Positions 16,707 through 24,640 of a stretch of 55,616 nucleotides of DNA are shown here, one piece after another; within the stretch, counting starts at the first letter, position 1, and the number at the start of each line of letters is the position of its first letter. The notes under the pieces are model-generated. The model worked only from the letters and a program-made list of their open reading frames with translations, did not search any database and had not been told where the DNA came from. The position numbers were made by a program, and so were the translations under genes. Source of the stretch: Vicinamibacteria bacterium (GTDB lineage Bacteria > Acidobacteriota > Vicinamibacteria > Fen-336). The stretch is taken from positions 1 through 55,616 of the forward strand of contig JAMQGV010000023.1 of assembly GCA_025994075.1 (NCBI GenBank), given 5' to 3'.

Positions 16707-17978
16707 ATGGAGAACGTGACGACCCTGGACTGGACCAACCCCGCCCTGCTGAAGCTGGACCTCTTCTGCAAGGGCCTGCGGGTGGACGACTCGTGCCTCG
16801 TCGAGGAGGACGGCGGCCGCAAGATCCTGCGCACGCGGGCGGGCCTCGGCTCGGGCCTGGAACTCGTGCTGCCCGGCGGCCTGTGGACCAACGCCCCGGT
16901 CACCGAGCGCTTCGCCCAGAAGTCGCCGTGGCTGATCCGGCGCCGCGAGCAGCGGTACTGGCTGGAGCGCGACGGCGTCGCCCCGATCGAGGTCAAGCTC
17001 TCGCCGCGCCCCGACTGGTACGACCGCAAGACCACGAGCGGCAAGCCGATGACGCGCGTCGGCACGCTGCAGGGCACCTACCTCGGCGTCTACCCGGCCA
17101 AGGTCTGCGAGTACTGGCTCGAGGACGAGAAGAGCAACTGCAAGTTCTGCTCGGTCGGCCTCAACCTGGGCCTCGACGACGACGTCGAGAAGTCGGTCGA
17201 CGAGGTGATCGAGGTGGCCCGCGCCGCCCGTCGCGAGTCGGGCATCACCTACGTCGACTTCAACACCGGTCACTACGAGGGCGAGACCTTCCTCGACATC
17301 CTCGAGCCCTACATCCGCCGCGTGAAGGAGGAACTGGGCCTGCTGGTCGGCGTGCAGACGCCGCCCCACTCCGACCTGCGCCGCTACGACCGGCTGCGCA
17401 AGATGGGCGTCAACCGCGTCTCCTTCTGCTTCGAGATCTTCGACCCCGTGCGCTTCCGCGAGGTGTGCCCGGGCAAGCACCGCCAGTACGGCCTCGAGCG
17501 CTACCTCGACGCCGTGCGCTACTGCGCGACGCTGGGCTCCTCGGGCCCGGCCAGCGAGCCGTGGGTGACGAACGGCGAGATCATCGCCGGGCTCGAGCCG
17601 CCGGAGTCCTCGATCAAGGCGATCGACTGGATCACCTCGGTCGGCGCGATCCCCACGGTCTGCGTGTTCCGGCCGCTGTCCGGCACCGACTACTCGAACC
17701 TGGAGCCGCCGAAGACCGAGGACATGGTGCCGGTGTTCAAGCACCTCTACGAGGCCTGCATGGAGCGCGGGCTTCCGATCGGCTGCGCGCCCAACGTCCA
17801 CGTCAGCCTGGTGCTGCTGCCCGAGGAGGGCCGTTACCTGTCCGACCGCAAGTTCCGCTGGCAGACGGCGAAGAACAGGCTGCTGGCGACGGGCCTGAAG
17901 ATGAGCCTCAACCGCAAGTGGCGCAGGCTCGAGGCGCGGCCGGGCGCGGAAACGCCGCAGGCGGTGGCGGCCCAGTAG
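16707..17978 (+). CDS. Radical SAM protein with unusual CX10CX2C cluster motif
   Basis: The 423-aa protein has cysteines VCEYWLEDEKSNCKFCSVG, spaced CX10CX2C rather than the usual CX3CX2C; an expanded first gap is also known in Elp3 (CX9CX2C). Downstream features fit a radical SAM barrel: VDFNTGHYEGETFLDIL, VGVQTPPHSD, RVSFCFEIFDP, NGEIIAGLEPPESS. It lacks an obvious SPASM domain. The ATG at 16707 is only 1 nt from GGAGG, so the in-frame GTG at 16716 (10 nt spacing) may be the true start. Function unknown. It converges on a ferritin-like/radical SAM operon that is itself under a sigma54-type promoter. A role in cofactor or peptide modification is only a guess. Confidence 0.82.
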   Translation: MENVTTLDWTNPALLKLDLFCKGLRVDDSCLVEEDGGRKILRTRAGLGSGLELVLPGGLWTNAPVTERFAQKSPWLIRRREQRYWLERDGVAPIEVKLSPRPDWYDRKTTSGKPMTRVGTLQGTYLGVYPAKVCEYWLEDEKSNCKFCSVGLNLGLDDDVEKSVDEVIEVARAARRESGITYVDFNTGHYEGETFLDILEPYIRRVKEELGLLVGVQTPPHSDLRRYDRLRKMGVNRVSFCFEIFDPVRFREVCPGKHRQYGLERYLDAVRYCATLGSSGPASEPWVTNGEIIAGLEPPESSIKAIDWITSVGAIPTVCVFRPLSGTDYSNLEPPKTEDMVPVFKHLYEACMERGLPIGCAPNVHVSLVLLPEEGRYLSDRKFRWQTAKNRLLATGLKMSLNRKWRRLEARPGAETPQAVAAQ

Positions 17979-17991
17979 CCCGGCAGAGCGG

Positions 17992-18013
17992 GCGCCGGGC
18001 TCGCACCCGGCGC
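17992..18013. terminator. Hairpin between convergent radical SAM and ferritin-like genes
   Basis: Stem GCGCCGGG / CCCGGCGC with a six-base loop sits in the 41-nt gap between two convergent genes and is followed on the plus strand by TCGTTCC. Confidence 0.55.
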
Positions 18014-18019
18014 TCGTTC

Positions 18020-18691
18020 CTAGCAGCCGGGGACCGTCTCGACGAGCATGCGGCCGGCCGCGAGCGAGCGCAGGTCGTCGGCCAGCGACAGCGTCGTCAG
18101 GATCGCCTGGCGGGCGATCGCCTGGGCATGCGGCTCCGCGGCCAGTTCCGCTAGCAGGTTCTGGCCCCACTCGTGGTGGCGCTTCTCGTCGGGCTGGATC
18201 TCCTCGCGGTACAGCCGCGCGGTGGCCCGGTCCCCCGCCTCCTCGCAGAAGGCGATGAACAGCTCGTTGGCCTTGTAGCCGACGGCCTCGCGCGTGAACT
18301 GGGCGGCCGCCACGCGCTCGACGGTGGTGCCCAGGCCGGACAGGTAGCGGAACAGCTTCGACGGCGCCTCGCGCACGCCGGCGACGCCGCCCAGCTCGTG
18401 CAGCCGCCGTTCGATCAGCGTGTAGTGCCGGGCCTCGTCGCCGCACTGGCGCGCGAAGGCGATCCGCGCTCCCAGCTCGGGCGTGACGGGCACCCACAGC
18501 GCCGCGATCTCGCTGGCCTCCAGCTCGGCCCGCAGCGCCCCGCGCAACAGCGCCTTCATGTCCGCCCGCGACACCGCGTCCTTGAGGTGGGCGAGCGCCG
18601 CGTCGCGCACGTCGAGCAGTTGCCAGACGGTGGCCGTCATCTCGGCGACGAACTCCGTCCCCGAGCAGGCTCGTGCCGGCCCGCGGTTCAC
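18020..18691 (-). CDS. Ferritin-like diiron protein
   Basis: The 223-aa, all-helical protein carries repeated Glu/His motifs of a ferritin-like diiron site: RAELEASEIAALW, GDEARHYTLIERR, FCEEAGDRATARLY and PDEKRHHEWGQNLL. The family is not one I can name exactly; coenzyme PQQ-type, rubrerythrin-like and DUF455-like oxidases are possibilities. GTG at 18691 overlaps the stop of the upstream radical SAM/SPASM gene (GTGA), so the two are translated together. It may supply an oxidation step or iron handling to that radical SAM enzyme's pathway. The N-terminal 20 residues are low in structure, so initiation at the downstream ATG (MTATVWQ) cannot be excluded. Confidence 0.8.
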   Translation of the reverse strand: MNRGPARACSGTEFVAEMTATVWQLLDVRDAALAHLKDAVSRADMKALLRGALRAELEASEIAALWVPVTPELGARIAFARQCGDEARHYTLIERRLHELGGVAGVREAPSKLFRYLSGLGTTVERVAAAQFTREAVGYKANELFIAFCEEAGDRATARLYREEIQPDEKRHHEWGQNLLAELAAEPHAQAIARQAILTTLSLADDLRSLAAGRMLVETVPGC

Positions 18692-19833
18692 GCCCGCGCC
18701 TCCGCGGGCGCCGGGCGCACTCCCACCTGCGGCTCGTACGAGCACCAGGGATCGGTCTCGAAGGGGTCGCCGGTGAGCCCGTAGGCGCGCGAGCGCGAGC
18801 CGCCGCAGATGCGGGAGAACTCGCACTGGCCGCAGCGGCCGCGCAGCGCCGCGGGATCGCGCAGCGCCTTGAAGAGCGCGCTGTTGCGGTACGCGTCGGC
18901 GATGCCGCGGGTGCGCAGGTTGCCCGCGGTCAGCGGCAGGAAGCCGCTCGGGTAGATGTCGCCCGTGTGCGACACGAACAGGAAGCCGTTGCCGGAGTTG
19001 ACCCCGCGCGGCGCGAGGCCGACGGTGTGGCCGGGGCCCTCGGACGTGGTCAGCATCCCGGGCATCGCCACCTGGCCGTGGGGGCGGCCGCCGCGGTGGC
19101 CGCCCTCGACCATCTCGCGCTGCGCGACGTGGCGGCGGTAGTGCGGGGCCTCGGTCACCTTGACGATGAAGTTGCCCTTCTTCTGGACCTTGTAGATGAC
19201 GTCGAACAGCCGCTCGCACTGCGAGGCGCTGAGCCCGGCCATCATGCTGCCGCGGCCCGTCGGCACCAGGAAGAACACCTCCCAGAACACGACGCCGAGG
19301 GTCTCGACGAAGGCCGCCATCTCCTCGAAGTAGGGCGCCGTCTCACCGCACACCGTGGTGTTGATCTGCAGCGGCAGGCCGATCTCGCGCGCCCACTTCG
19401 CCCCCTCGAGCGTGCGCTCGAACGAGCCGGGCACGCCGCGGAAGCCGTCGTGCAGCTCGGCCCGCGGGAAGTCGAGCGACAGCGCCATCTGGTCGAGGCC
19501 GGCGTCCTTGAGCTGGCGCACCAGCGCCGGGCTCAGCCACTCGGTAGCCGCGGGGATCGTGGCCGTGCGCAGGTTGCGGCGCTTGCCGTGCTGGATCAGG
19601 TCGAGCAGGTCAGGGCGATTCACCGGGTCGCCGCCGGTGAAGATGAGCAGCGGCGTGCCCATGTCGGCGACCTGGTCGATCAGGCTGAAGCCCTCCGCCG
19701 TGGTCAGTTCGCCCGGGTCGCGCCACGGCCGCGCCGAGGCGCGGCAGTGCCGGCACGCGAGACCGCACGCCTGGGTGGTCTCCCAGATCACGAGGAACGG
19801 GGACTGGTCGAAATCCACGACGGGCATCGGCAT
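18688..19833 (-). CDS. Radical SAM/SPASM protein, AhbD/TIGR04053-like
   Basis: The 381-aa enzyme has a canonical cluster motif CGLACRHC (CX3CX2C) within VIWETTQACGLACRHCRASA, a GGDP motif (LLIFTGGDPVNRPDLL), and a C-terminal SPASM-type cysteine set CGQCEFSRICGGSRSRAYG plus a last Cys in DPWCSY that should bind a second 4Fe-4S cluster. This architecture is seen in heme-pathway enzymes (AhbC/AhbD, NirJ) and peptide-maturing enzymes. The ATG at 19833 is preceded by AAGGAGG. A very good sigma54 promoter at 19866-19881 drives it, and the ferritin-like gene follows in the same operon. A heme-related modification is an attractive guess given the surrounding regulon, but the substrate is unknown. Confidence 0.88.
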   Translation of the reverse strand: MPMPVVDFDQSPFLVIWETTQACGLACRHCRASARPWRDPGELTTAEGFSLIDQVADMGTPLLIFTGGDPVNRPDLLDLIQHGKRRNLRTATIPAATEWLSPALVRQLKDAGLDQMALSLDFPRAELHDGFRGVPGSFERTLEGAKWAREIGLPLQINTTVCGETAPYFEEMAAFVETLGVVFWEVFFLVPTGRGSMMAGLSASQCERLFDVIYKVQKKGNFIVKVTEAPHYRRHVAQREMVEGGHRGGRPHGQVAMPGMLTTSEGPGHTVGLAPRGVNSGNGFLFVSHTGDIYPSGFLPLTAGNLRTRGIADAYRNSALFKALRDPAALRGRCGQCEFSRICGGSRSRAYGLTGDPFETDPWCSYEPQVGVRPAPAEARA

Positions 19834-19865
19834 CGGTACGTGCCTCCTTGACAACCCCAGCCTAC

Positions 19866-19881
19866 TGCAATGCGGGTGCCC
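19866..19881 (-). promoter_or_regulatory. Sigma54 (-24/-12) promoter for the radical SAM/ferritin-like operon
   Basis: Minus strand reads GGGCACC-CGCA-TTGCA: GGCAC and TTGCA are perfect and the spacing is correct. Predicted start 19855, 22 nt before the ATG and just upstream of AAGGAGG. Confidence 0.75.
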
Positions 19882-19935
19882 GCGGACTTCGACGCCGCGG
19901 CGGCACACGTTTGCGACACGGAATCGAGCGTCGGA

Positions 19936-19967
19936 CGCAACTTTCGCGGCAGAACGCAACGGGTGCC
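19936..19967. promoter_or_regulatory. Two tandem degenerate copies of the CGCAA dyad in the radical SAM/tonB divergon
   Basis: CGCAACTTTCGCG (19936-19948) and CGCAACGGGTGCC (19955-19967) start 19 bp apart, about two helical turns. They lie between divergent sigma54 promoters, a normal place for shared enhancer sites. They are weaker matches than the three strict copies. Confidence 0.35.
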
Positions 19968-20007
19968 GCGGCCGCCCTCCGGAGACCCCACAGGAGGGGT
20001 TTTCTGC

Positions 20008-20023
20008 TGGCACGAGGCTTGTG
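20008..20023 (+). promoter_or_regulatory. Sigma54-type promoter for the TonB-like gene
   Basis: Reads TGGCACG-AGGC-TTGTG: the -24 box is perfect and spacing correct, but the -12 GC is GT. Predicted start near 20034, 15 nt before the ATG, with the GGGAGGG site in between. Confidence 0.55.
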
Positions 20024-20048
20024 TACGTTGTCTGGCGGGAGGGTTGCC

Positions 20049-20873
20049 ATGGGACACCCCGCAAAGCCTCCGACCGATCCGAGCTGGGTCCTGCGCCCGG
20101 CGCCGGCCGTCCAGAGCCGGCTCTTCGACGACGCCCTGATCGCTTCTCGTTCGCTCCGCGGTCGCCGCAGTGCCGCGGGCACCGTTTCCCTGGTCTTCCA
20201 CGCCATCGTCGCGCTCCTCGTCTTGCTGGTGCCGCTCTGGGTCGACGACAGCATGCCGGAGGTGACGGGCTCCGTGCGGGCCTTCTTCGTGAGCCCGCCC
20301 GAGGCCCCGCCTCCGCCGCCGCCCCCGCCGCCGAAGGCGCCGGCGCGCGCCGTCGCCCATCGCCCCGTCACCCAGGCCACGCCGCCCCCGGCCAACGCCT
20401 TCATCGCACCCGTCGACGTACCGACCGAGATCACGCCCGAGGCCGGGCTCGACCTCGGCATCGAGGGCGGCATCGAAGGCGGCGTGGAGGGCGGCGTGCC
20501 TGGCGGCGTCGCCGGCGGCATCGTCGGCGGCCTGCCGGCGCAGCCCCAGGAAGCGCCGCCCGCGCGCGTCGTGCGCGTCGGGGGCTCGATCATCGCGCCC
20601 AAGCTGGTGCGCCGGGTCGAGCCCGAGTACCCGTCGCTCGCGATCCAGGCGCGGCTCTCGGCGCTGATCATCCTCGAGGCCCACGTCGACACCCGCGGCC
20701 AGGTCCGCGAGGTCAAGGTACTGCGCGGAGCGCCGCTGTTCGACGACGCCGCGATCGCGGCGGTGAAGCAGTGGCGCTACCAGCCGCTGCTGCTGAACGG
20801 GACGCCGACGGAGTTCCTGCTGACGGTGACGGTCAACTTCAACCTGACGACCCAGGGCCAGCCGCAGGGCTGA
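20049..20873 (+). CDS. TonB family energy-transducing protein
   Basis: The 274-aa protein spans the inner membrane once (GTVSLVFHAIVALLVLLVPLW, about residues 40-60), has a proline-rich periplasmic stretch with nine prolines in a row, a glycine-rich region of repeated G(I/V)EGG-like units (about 138-162), and a C-terminal TonB domain (VEPEYPSLAIQARLSALIIL, VLRGAPLFDDAAIAAVKQWRYQP). The basic residues before the helix fit a cytoplasmic N-terminus. The ATG at 20049 has GGGAGGG. No exbB/exbD or TonB-dependent receptor is in the window. It is divergent from the radical SAM operon and shares its upstream region; the uspA-like gene follows 36 nt downstream. Confidence 0.92.
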   Translation: MGHPAKPPTDPSWVLRPAPAVQSRLFDDALIASRSLRGRRSAAGTVSLVFHAIVALLVLLVPLWVDDSMPEVTGSVRAFFVSPPEAPPPPPPPPPKAPARAVAHRPVTQATPPPANAFIAPVDVPTEITPEAGLDLGIEGGIEGGVEGGVPGGVAGGIVGGLPAQPQEAPPARVVRVGGSIIAPKLVRRVEPEYPSLAIQARLSALIILEAHVDTRGQVREVKVLRGAPLFDDAAIAAVKQWRYQPLLLNGTPTEFLLTVTVNFNLTTQGQPQG

Positions 20874-20909
20874 CGCCGGACGCCTGGCACGCCGACTTCG
20901 GGAGGCGCC

Positions 20910-21731
20910 ATGATGAACATCCGCGAGATCTTCTTCCCCACCGACCTGACCGCCGAAGCCGACCAGGCCCTCGAGCACGTCCGGCTGCTGGCGGAGCGCT
21001 TCAAGGCCAGCGTCACGCTCTACCACGCGGTCGAGATGCCCGACCCGCGTTACGCCCACTGGGCCTTCGCGCACGGCGCCGAGGTGTGGGCGCGCGCCGA
21101 GGAGGTGGCGCGCGACATGCTGCAGCGCCAGGCGGACACCCTGTCCGCGTCGCACAAGGTCGTGGTCGAGCGGCAGCCGTCCGCGTCGCGCGCGATCATC
21201 GCCCGCGTCCACGAGGACCAGCCGGACCTGACGGTGATGGCGACCCACGCGCGCGAGGGGCTCTCGCGGCTGCTGCTCGGCTCCGTCGCCGCAGCGGTCA
21301 TCTCCCACTCGTTCCGGCCCGTGCTCTGCGTGCGCGAGCCGGATCACGGGACGCCGCTGCCTTACAGGAAGATCCTGGTGCCGACCGACCTCTCGCTGGC
21401 GTCGCGGCTGGCCTTCCCGCTCGCGGCCCTGTTCGCCCGCTCCTTCGGAGCCGAGGTGATCGGCCTGCACGTGCGCCGCCCGTACACGGGCTTCGACGTC
21501 ACCGAGGGCGCGGTCTGGTCGTTCCTGCAGCAGGACTTCGCCGGCCTGCAGGTGACGGCCCAGGTCCACACCGGCTCGGTGTGGGAGCGGATCGTGGAGA
21601 CGGCGCGCGTCGAGCGCGCGGACCTCGTGGTGATGGCGACCCGGGGCCACGACACCGTCGGCGACCGCGTGCTGGGCAGCAACACGGACCGCGTCACCCG
21701 CCACGCGCCCTGTCCGGTCGTCGTCGCCTGA
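20910..21731 (+). CDS. Tandem universal stress protein (two UspA domains)
   Basis: The 273-aa protein has two Usp folds (about residues 1-145 and 150-273), each opening with the typical strand and Asp (IFFPTDLT; ILVPTDLS). The ATP-binding loops are THAREGLSRLLLGSVAAAVI and TRGHDTVGDRVLGSNTDRV, near the GX2GX9G(S/T) pattern. Start ATG (20910 or 20913) is preceded by GGGAGG. It probably shares a transcript with the TonB-like gene. The stop is separated by one base from the stop of the convergent hemD gene. Likely a cytoplasmic stress-response or metabolite sensor; the exact role is unknown. Confidence 0.93.
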   Translation: MMNIREIFFPTDLTAEADQALEHVRLLAERFKASVTLYHAVEMPDPRYAHWAFAHGAEVWARAEEVARDMLQRQADTLSASHKVVVERQPSASRAIIARVHEDQPDLTVMATHAREGLSRLLLGSVAAAVISHSFRPVLCVREPDHGTPLPYRKILVPTDLSLASRLAFPLAALFARSFGAEVIGLHVRRPYTGFDVTEGAVWSFLQQDFAGLQVTAQVHTGSVWERIVETARVERADLVVMATRGHDTVGDRVLGSNTDRVTRHAPCPVVVA

Positions 21732-21732
21732 T

Positions 21733-22497
21733 CTACCGCTCCGGCGCCAGCCCTCTCGCCCAGGCCGCGATCGCCTCGACGAGCCCCTCGCGCGTCGAGG
21801 GTCGCGCCACGGCCACGACCGGCAGGCCCGCGGCGCGAGCGGCAGCCTCGGTGACGGGGCCGATCACTGCCGCCGGCACCCGCCGTCCCTCGGCGGGGAC
21901 GACGTCCGTCCAGGCCTGCACCGCAGACGGCGAGGCCAGCACGACGAGGTCGCAGTCCGCGCCCGCCGCCGCGCCCGCCGCGGTCACCGTGCGGTAGGCG
22001 ACGACGGCCTCCACCTCGGCGCCCGCCGCGCGCAGCCCCGGGGCCAGCACGGGCCGCGCGCGGTCCGACAGCGGCAGCAGGAAACGTCGGCCCGCGGCGC
22101 CCCGGCCGCGCAGCACGGCGAGCAGGCCCTCCGCGTGGAAGGCGTCGAAGGGCGGCGTGACGATCTCGATCCCGGGGAACGCCTCGCGCGCCGCTGCCGC
22201 GGTGGCGTCGCCCACCGCGGCCAGCGCGCGCGGCTGCTCGCGGAGTCCGAGTTGCGCGAGGCGGTCCACGACGGCGGCGACCGCGTTGGCGCTGGTGAAG
22301 ACGACGACGTCGAACGACCGCAGGCGCCGCAGCGCCGCCGAGAGCGGGGCCGGGTCGTCGGGTGGAGCGATCTCGATCAGCGCCCCGGCGAACACGCTGG
22401 CGCCGAGCGCTTCGAGCGCGGCGACCAGCGGCGCCGCCTGCGCGGCCGGGCGCGTGACCCGCACCCGCAGCCCGCGCAGCGGCGCCGGACCGCTCAC
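21733..22497 (-). CDS. hemD: Uroporphyrinogen-III synthase
   Basis: Closes and inverts ring D of hydroxymethylbilane to give uroporphyrinogen III. The 254-aa protein fits the two-domain HemD fold: LRGLRVRVTRPAAQAAPLVAALEALGA at the start, FDVVVFTSANAV (the conserved Ser/Asn hinge motif), VGDATAAAA, then the second domain with VVLASPSAVQAW and AVIGPVTEAAARAAGL. HemD sequences are poorly conserved, but position after hemC settles the call. GTG at 22497 overlaps the hemC stop (GTGA). It is the last gene of the hemX-hemA-hemC-hemD operon. Confidence 0.92.
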   Translation of the reverse strand: MSGPAPLRGLRVRVTRPAAQAAPLVAALEALGASVFAGALIEIAPPDDPAPLSAALRRLRSFDVVVFTSANAVAAVVDRLAQLGLREQPRALAAVGDATAAAAREAFPGIEIVTPPFDAFHAEGLLAVLRGRGAAGRRFLLPLSDRARPVLAPGLRAAGAEVEAVVAYRTVTAAGAAAGADCDLVVLASPSAVQAWTDVVPAEGRRVPAAVIGPVTEAAARAAGLPVVAVARPSTREGLVEAIAAWARGLAPER

Positions 22498-23399
22498 CGC
22501 CCGAGCAGTTCCGAGGCGCCCTGGCCGAGCAGTTCTTCGGCGAGGCCGCGGCCGAGCGCCTCCGGGTCGGCGCCGCGGCGCTCGCCGCGGAGGATCCGCG
22601 AGCCGTCCTCGCGGGCGACGAACGCGCGCAGGCGCTGCCCCGCACCATCGCCTTCCGCGAACGCGCCGAGCGGGACGTTGCAGCCGCCACCGAGCGCGGC
22701 CAGGAACGAACGCTCGGCGGTGATCGCCGCGTGGCTGGTGGCGTGGTGCAGGGGCGCCACGGCCGCCGCCGTGGCCGGGTCGTCCTGGCGGCACTCGATC
22801 GCGATCGCGCCCTGGCCGGGCGCGGGCAGCAGCAGCTCGGGCGCGAGCGGCTCGGTGACCTCCGCCAGCAGCCCGAGCCGGGTCAGGCCCGCCATCGCCA
22901 GCAGGATCGCGTCGTACTCGCCCTCGCGCAGCTTGCGGATCCGCGTGTCGACGTTGCCGCGCAGGTCGGAGATCGCGAGGTCGGGCCGCACGGCGCGCAA
23001 CTGCGCCTGGCGCCGCAGGCTGGTCGTGCCGACCTTCGCGCCCTGCGGCAGGTCGGCGAAGGCGACGCCGCCGCGCGAGAGGAAGGCGTCGCGCGGGTCC
23101 GCGCGTTCCAGGGTGGCGACGAGGTGCAGCCCCGCCGGCAGCTCGGTGGGCACGTCCTTCAGCGAGTGGACCGCGAGGTCGACCTCGCGCGCCAGCAGCG
23201 CCTCCTCGATCTCCTTCAGGAACGCGCCCTTGCCGCCGACCGCCTGCAGCCGCCGGTCCAGCACGCGGTCGCCGGTGGTGGTGATGACCTGGATGCGCGC
23301 GGCGTGGCCGAGGGCCGCGAGGCGCGCCTTCACGTGCTCGGCCTGCCACAGCGCCAGCGCGCTGCCGCGCGAGCCGATCACCAGTTCGTTGCGGCTCAC
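22494..23399 (-). CDS. hemC: Hydroxymethylbilane synthase (porphobilinogen deaminase)
   Basis: Polymerises four porphobilinogens. The 301-aa protein is full length with IGSRGSALALWQAEHV, VHSLKDVPTELP (active-site Asp region), VGTTSLRRQAQL, DLRGNVDTRIRKL, APGQGAIAIECR and the dipyrromethane-cofactor cysteine in GGGCNVPLG. GTG at 23399 overlaps the hemA stop, so translation is coupled along the operon. It is followed by hemD with the same type of overlap. Confidence 0.97.
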   Translation of the reverse strand: MSRNELVIGSRGSALALWQAEHVKARLAALGHAARIQVITTTGDRVLDRRLQAVGGKGAFLKEIEEALLAREVDLAVHSLKDVPTELPAGLHLVATLERADPRDAFLSRGGVAFADLPQGAKVGTTSLRRQAQLRAVRPDLAISDLRGNVDTRIRKLREGEYDAILLAMAGLTRLGLLAEVTEPLAPELLLPAPGQGAIAIECRQDDPATAAAVAPLHHATSHAAITAERSFLAALGGGCNVPLGAFAEGDGAGQRLRAFVAREDGSRILRGERRGADPEALGRGLAEELLGQGASELLGR

Positions 23400-24640
23400 A
23401 GTCCCAGCACGCGACGGATCAAGCCCATCATGTCCCCCCGGCCGTCGCGCGCGGCCTCCTTGAGCTGCACCGTCGGCGCGTGCAGCAGCTTGTTGACGAT
23501 CGCCGCGGTCGCGGCCTCCAGCGCCTGCTCCTGCTCGGGCGTCAGGTTGCCGAGCCGCCGGCGCGCCTTCTCGAGCTCCGCGCGGCGGATCTCCTCGCCG
23601 CGGCGCCGCAGTTCGGCGAGCAGCGGCGCGACCTCGCGCGAGCGCAGCCAGTCGAGGTACTCGCGCACCTCGTGCTCGACCACCTGCTCGGCCTGCACGG
23701 CCTCCTTGCGCCGCTCGCGGAGATTGGCCTCCGACACGGCCTTCAGGTCGTCGAGATCGTAGAGGAAGACGCCCGGCACGTCGCGCGCCTCGGGCTCGAC
23801 GTCCCGTGGCACCGCGATGTCGACCAGGAACAGGGGACGCCCGCCGCGCGCCTGGCGGGCGGCGGCGACGTCGGCACGGGAGATCACCGTGCCCGGCGCG
23901 CCGGTGCCGCTGATCACGATGTCGGCCCGCGCCAGTTCGTCGCGCAACCGCTCGAGCGGCGCCGCGCGCCCGCCGAGGGCACGCGCGAGCGCGTCGGCCT
24001 TCTCGAACGTGCGCCCGCCCAGGACGGAGGCCGTGGCGCCGGCCGCCACCAGTTGCCGGGCGGCGAGGGCGCTCATCTTGCCGGCGCCGACCAGCAGCAC
24101 GGCCCGCCCCTTGAGCTCGCCGAAGATCTTGAGCGCGAGCTCGACGGCCACCGACGAGACCGAGACCGCGTTGCGGCCGATGCCGGTCTCGCTGCGGGCC
24201 CGCTTGGCGGCGGCGAAGCTCCGGTGGCGCAACGTCGCCAGCGCCGAGCCGATCGCCCCCGCGCCTTCTGCCAGCTCGTACGCCTCCTTCACCTGGCCGA
24301 GGATCTGCGCCTCGCCCACGACCATCGAGTCGAGGCTGGCCGCCACCCGGAACGCGTGGCGCACGGCGTCTTCGCCGGCCAGCCGGTAGGCGTACTCGAT
24401 CAGGTCGTCCTGCCGGCGCCCGTGGTGCGCCGCCAGAAAGTCGGCGACGGGCGCGGGGTCCTCGAGCCCGCTCGCGTAGATCTCCACCCGGTTGCAGGTC
24501 GAGAGGATCATCGCCTCCTCGACGCCGGCCTGCTCGCGCAGCTCGTCCAGCGCCGAGGGCAGCGTCTCCTTCGGGAAGGCGAGCGCCTCGCGCAGGGCCA
24601 GCGGCGAGGTCCGGTGGGAGACGCCGACGACGACGATCAT
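23396..24640 (-). CDS. hemA: Glutamyl-tRNA reductase, hem-operon copy
   Basis: The 414-aa enzyme has MIVVVGVSHRTSPLALREA at the start, catalytic LSTCNRVEIY, GEAQILGQVKEAYELA, NADPH-binding LLVGAGKMSALAA, VISGTGAPG and the C-terminal dimerisation helices. ATG at 24640 overlaps the stop of the hemX/ccsA-like gene (ATGA). This is the house-keeping copy, coupled with hemC and hemD. The second copy (9250-10566) shares long blocks such as VRHAFRVAASL and GEAQILGQ, so they are ancient paralogues rather than a recent duplication. Confidence 0.97.
   Translation of the reverse strand: MIVVVGVSHRTSPLALREALAFPKETLPSALDELREQAGVEEAMILSTCNRVEIYASGLEDPAPVADFLAAHHGRRQDDLIEYAYRLAGEDAVRHAFRVAASLDSMVVGEAQILGQVKEAYELAEGAGAIGSALATLRHRSFAAAKRARSETGIGRNAVSVSSVAVELALKIFGELKGRAVLLVGAGKMSALAARQLVAAGATASVLGGRTFEKADALARALGGRAAPLERLRDELARADIVISGTGAPGTVISRADVAAARQARGGRPLFLVDIAVPRDVEPEARDVPGVFLYDLDDLKAVSEANLRERRKEAVQAEQVVEHEVREYLDWLRSREVAPLLAELRRRGEEIRRAELEKARRRLGNLTPEQEQALEAATAAIVNKLLHAPTVQLKEAARDGRGDMMGLIRRVLGL

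Noticed and set aside
20886..20905. TGGCACG upstream of the UspA-like gene
   Set aside because: The -24-like box is perfect, but the -12 region reads CTTCG with no G at the required position.
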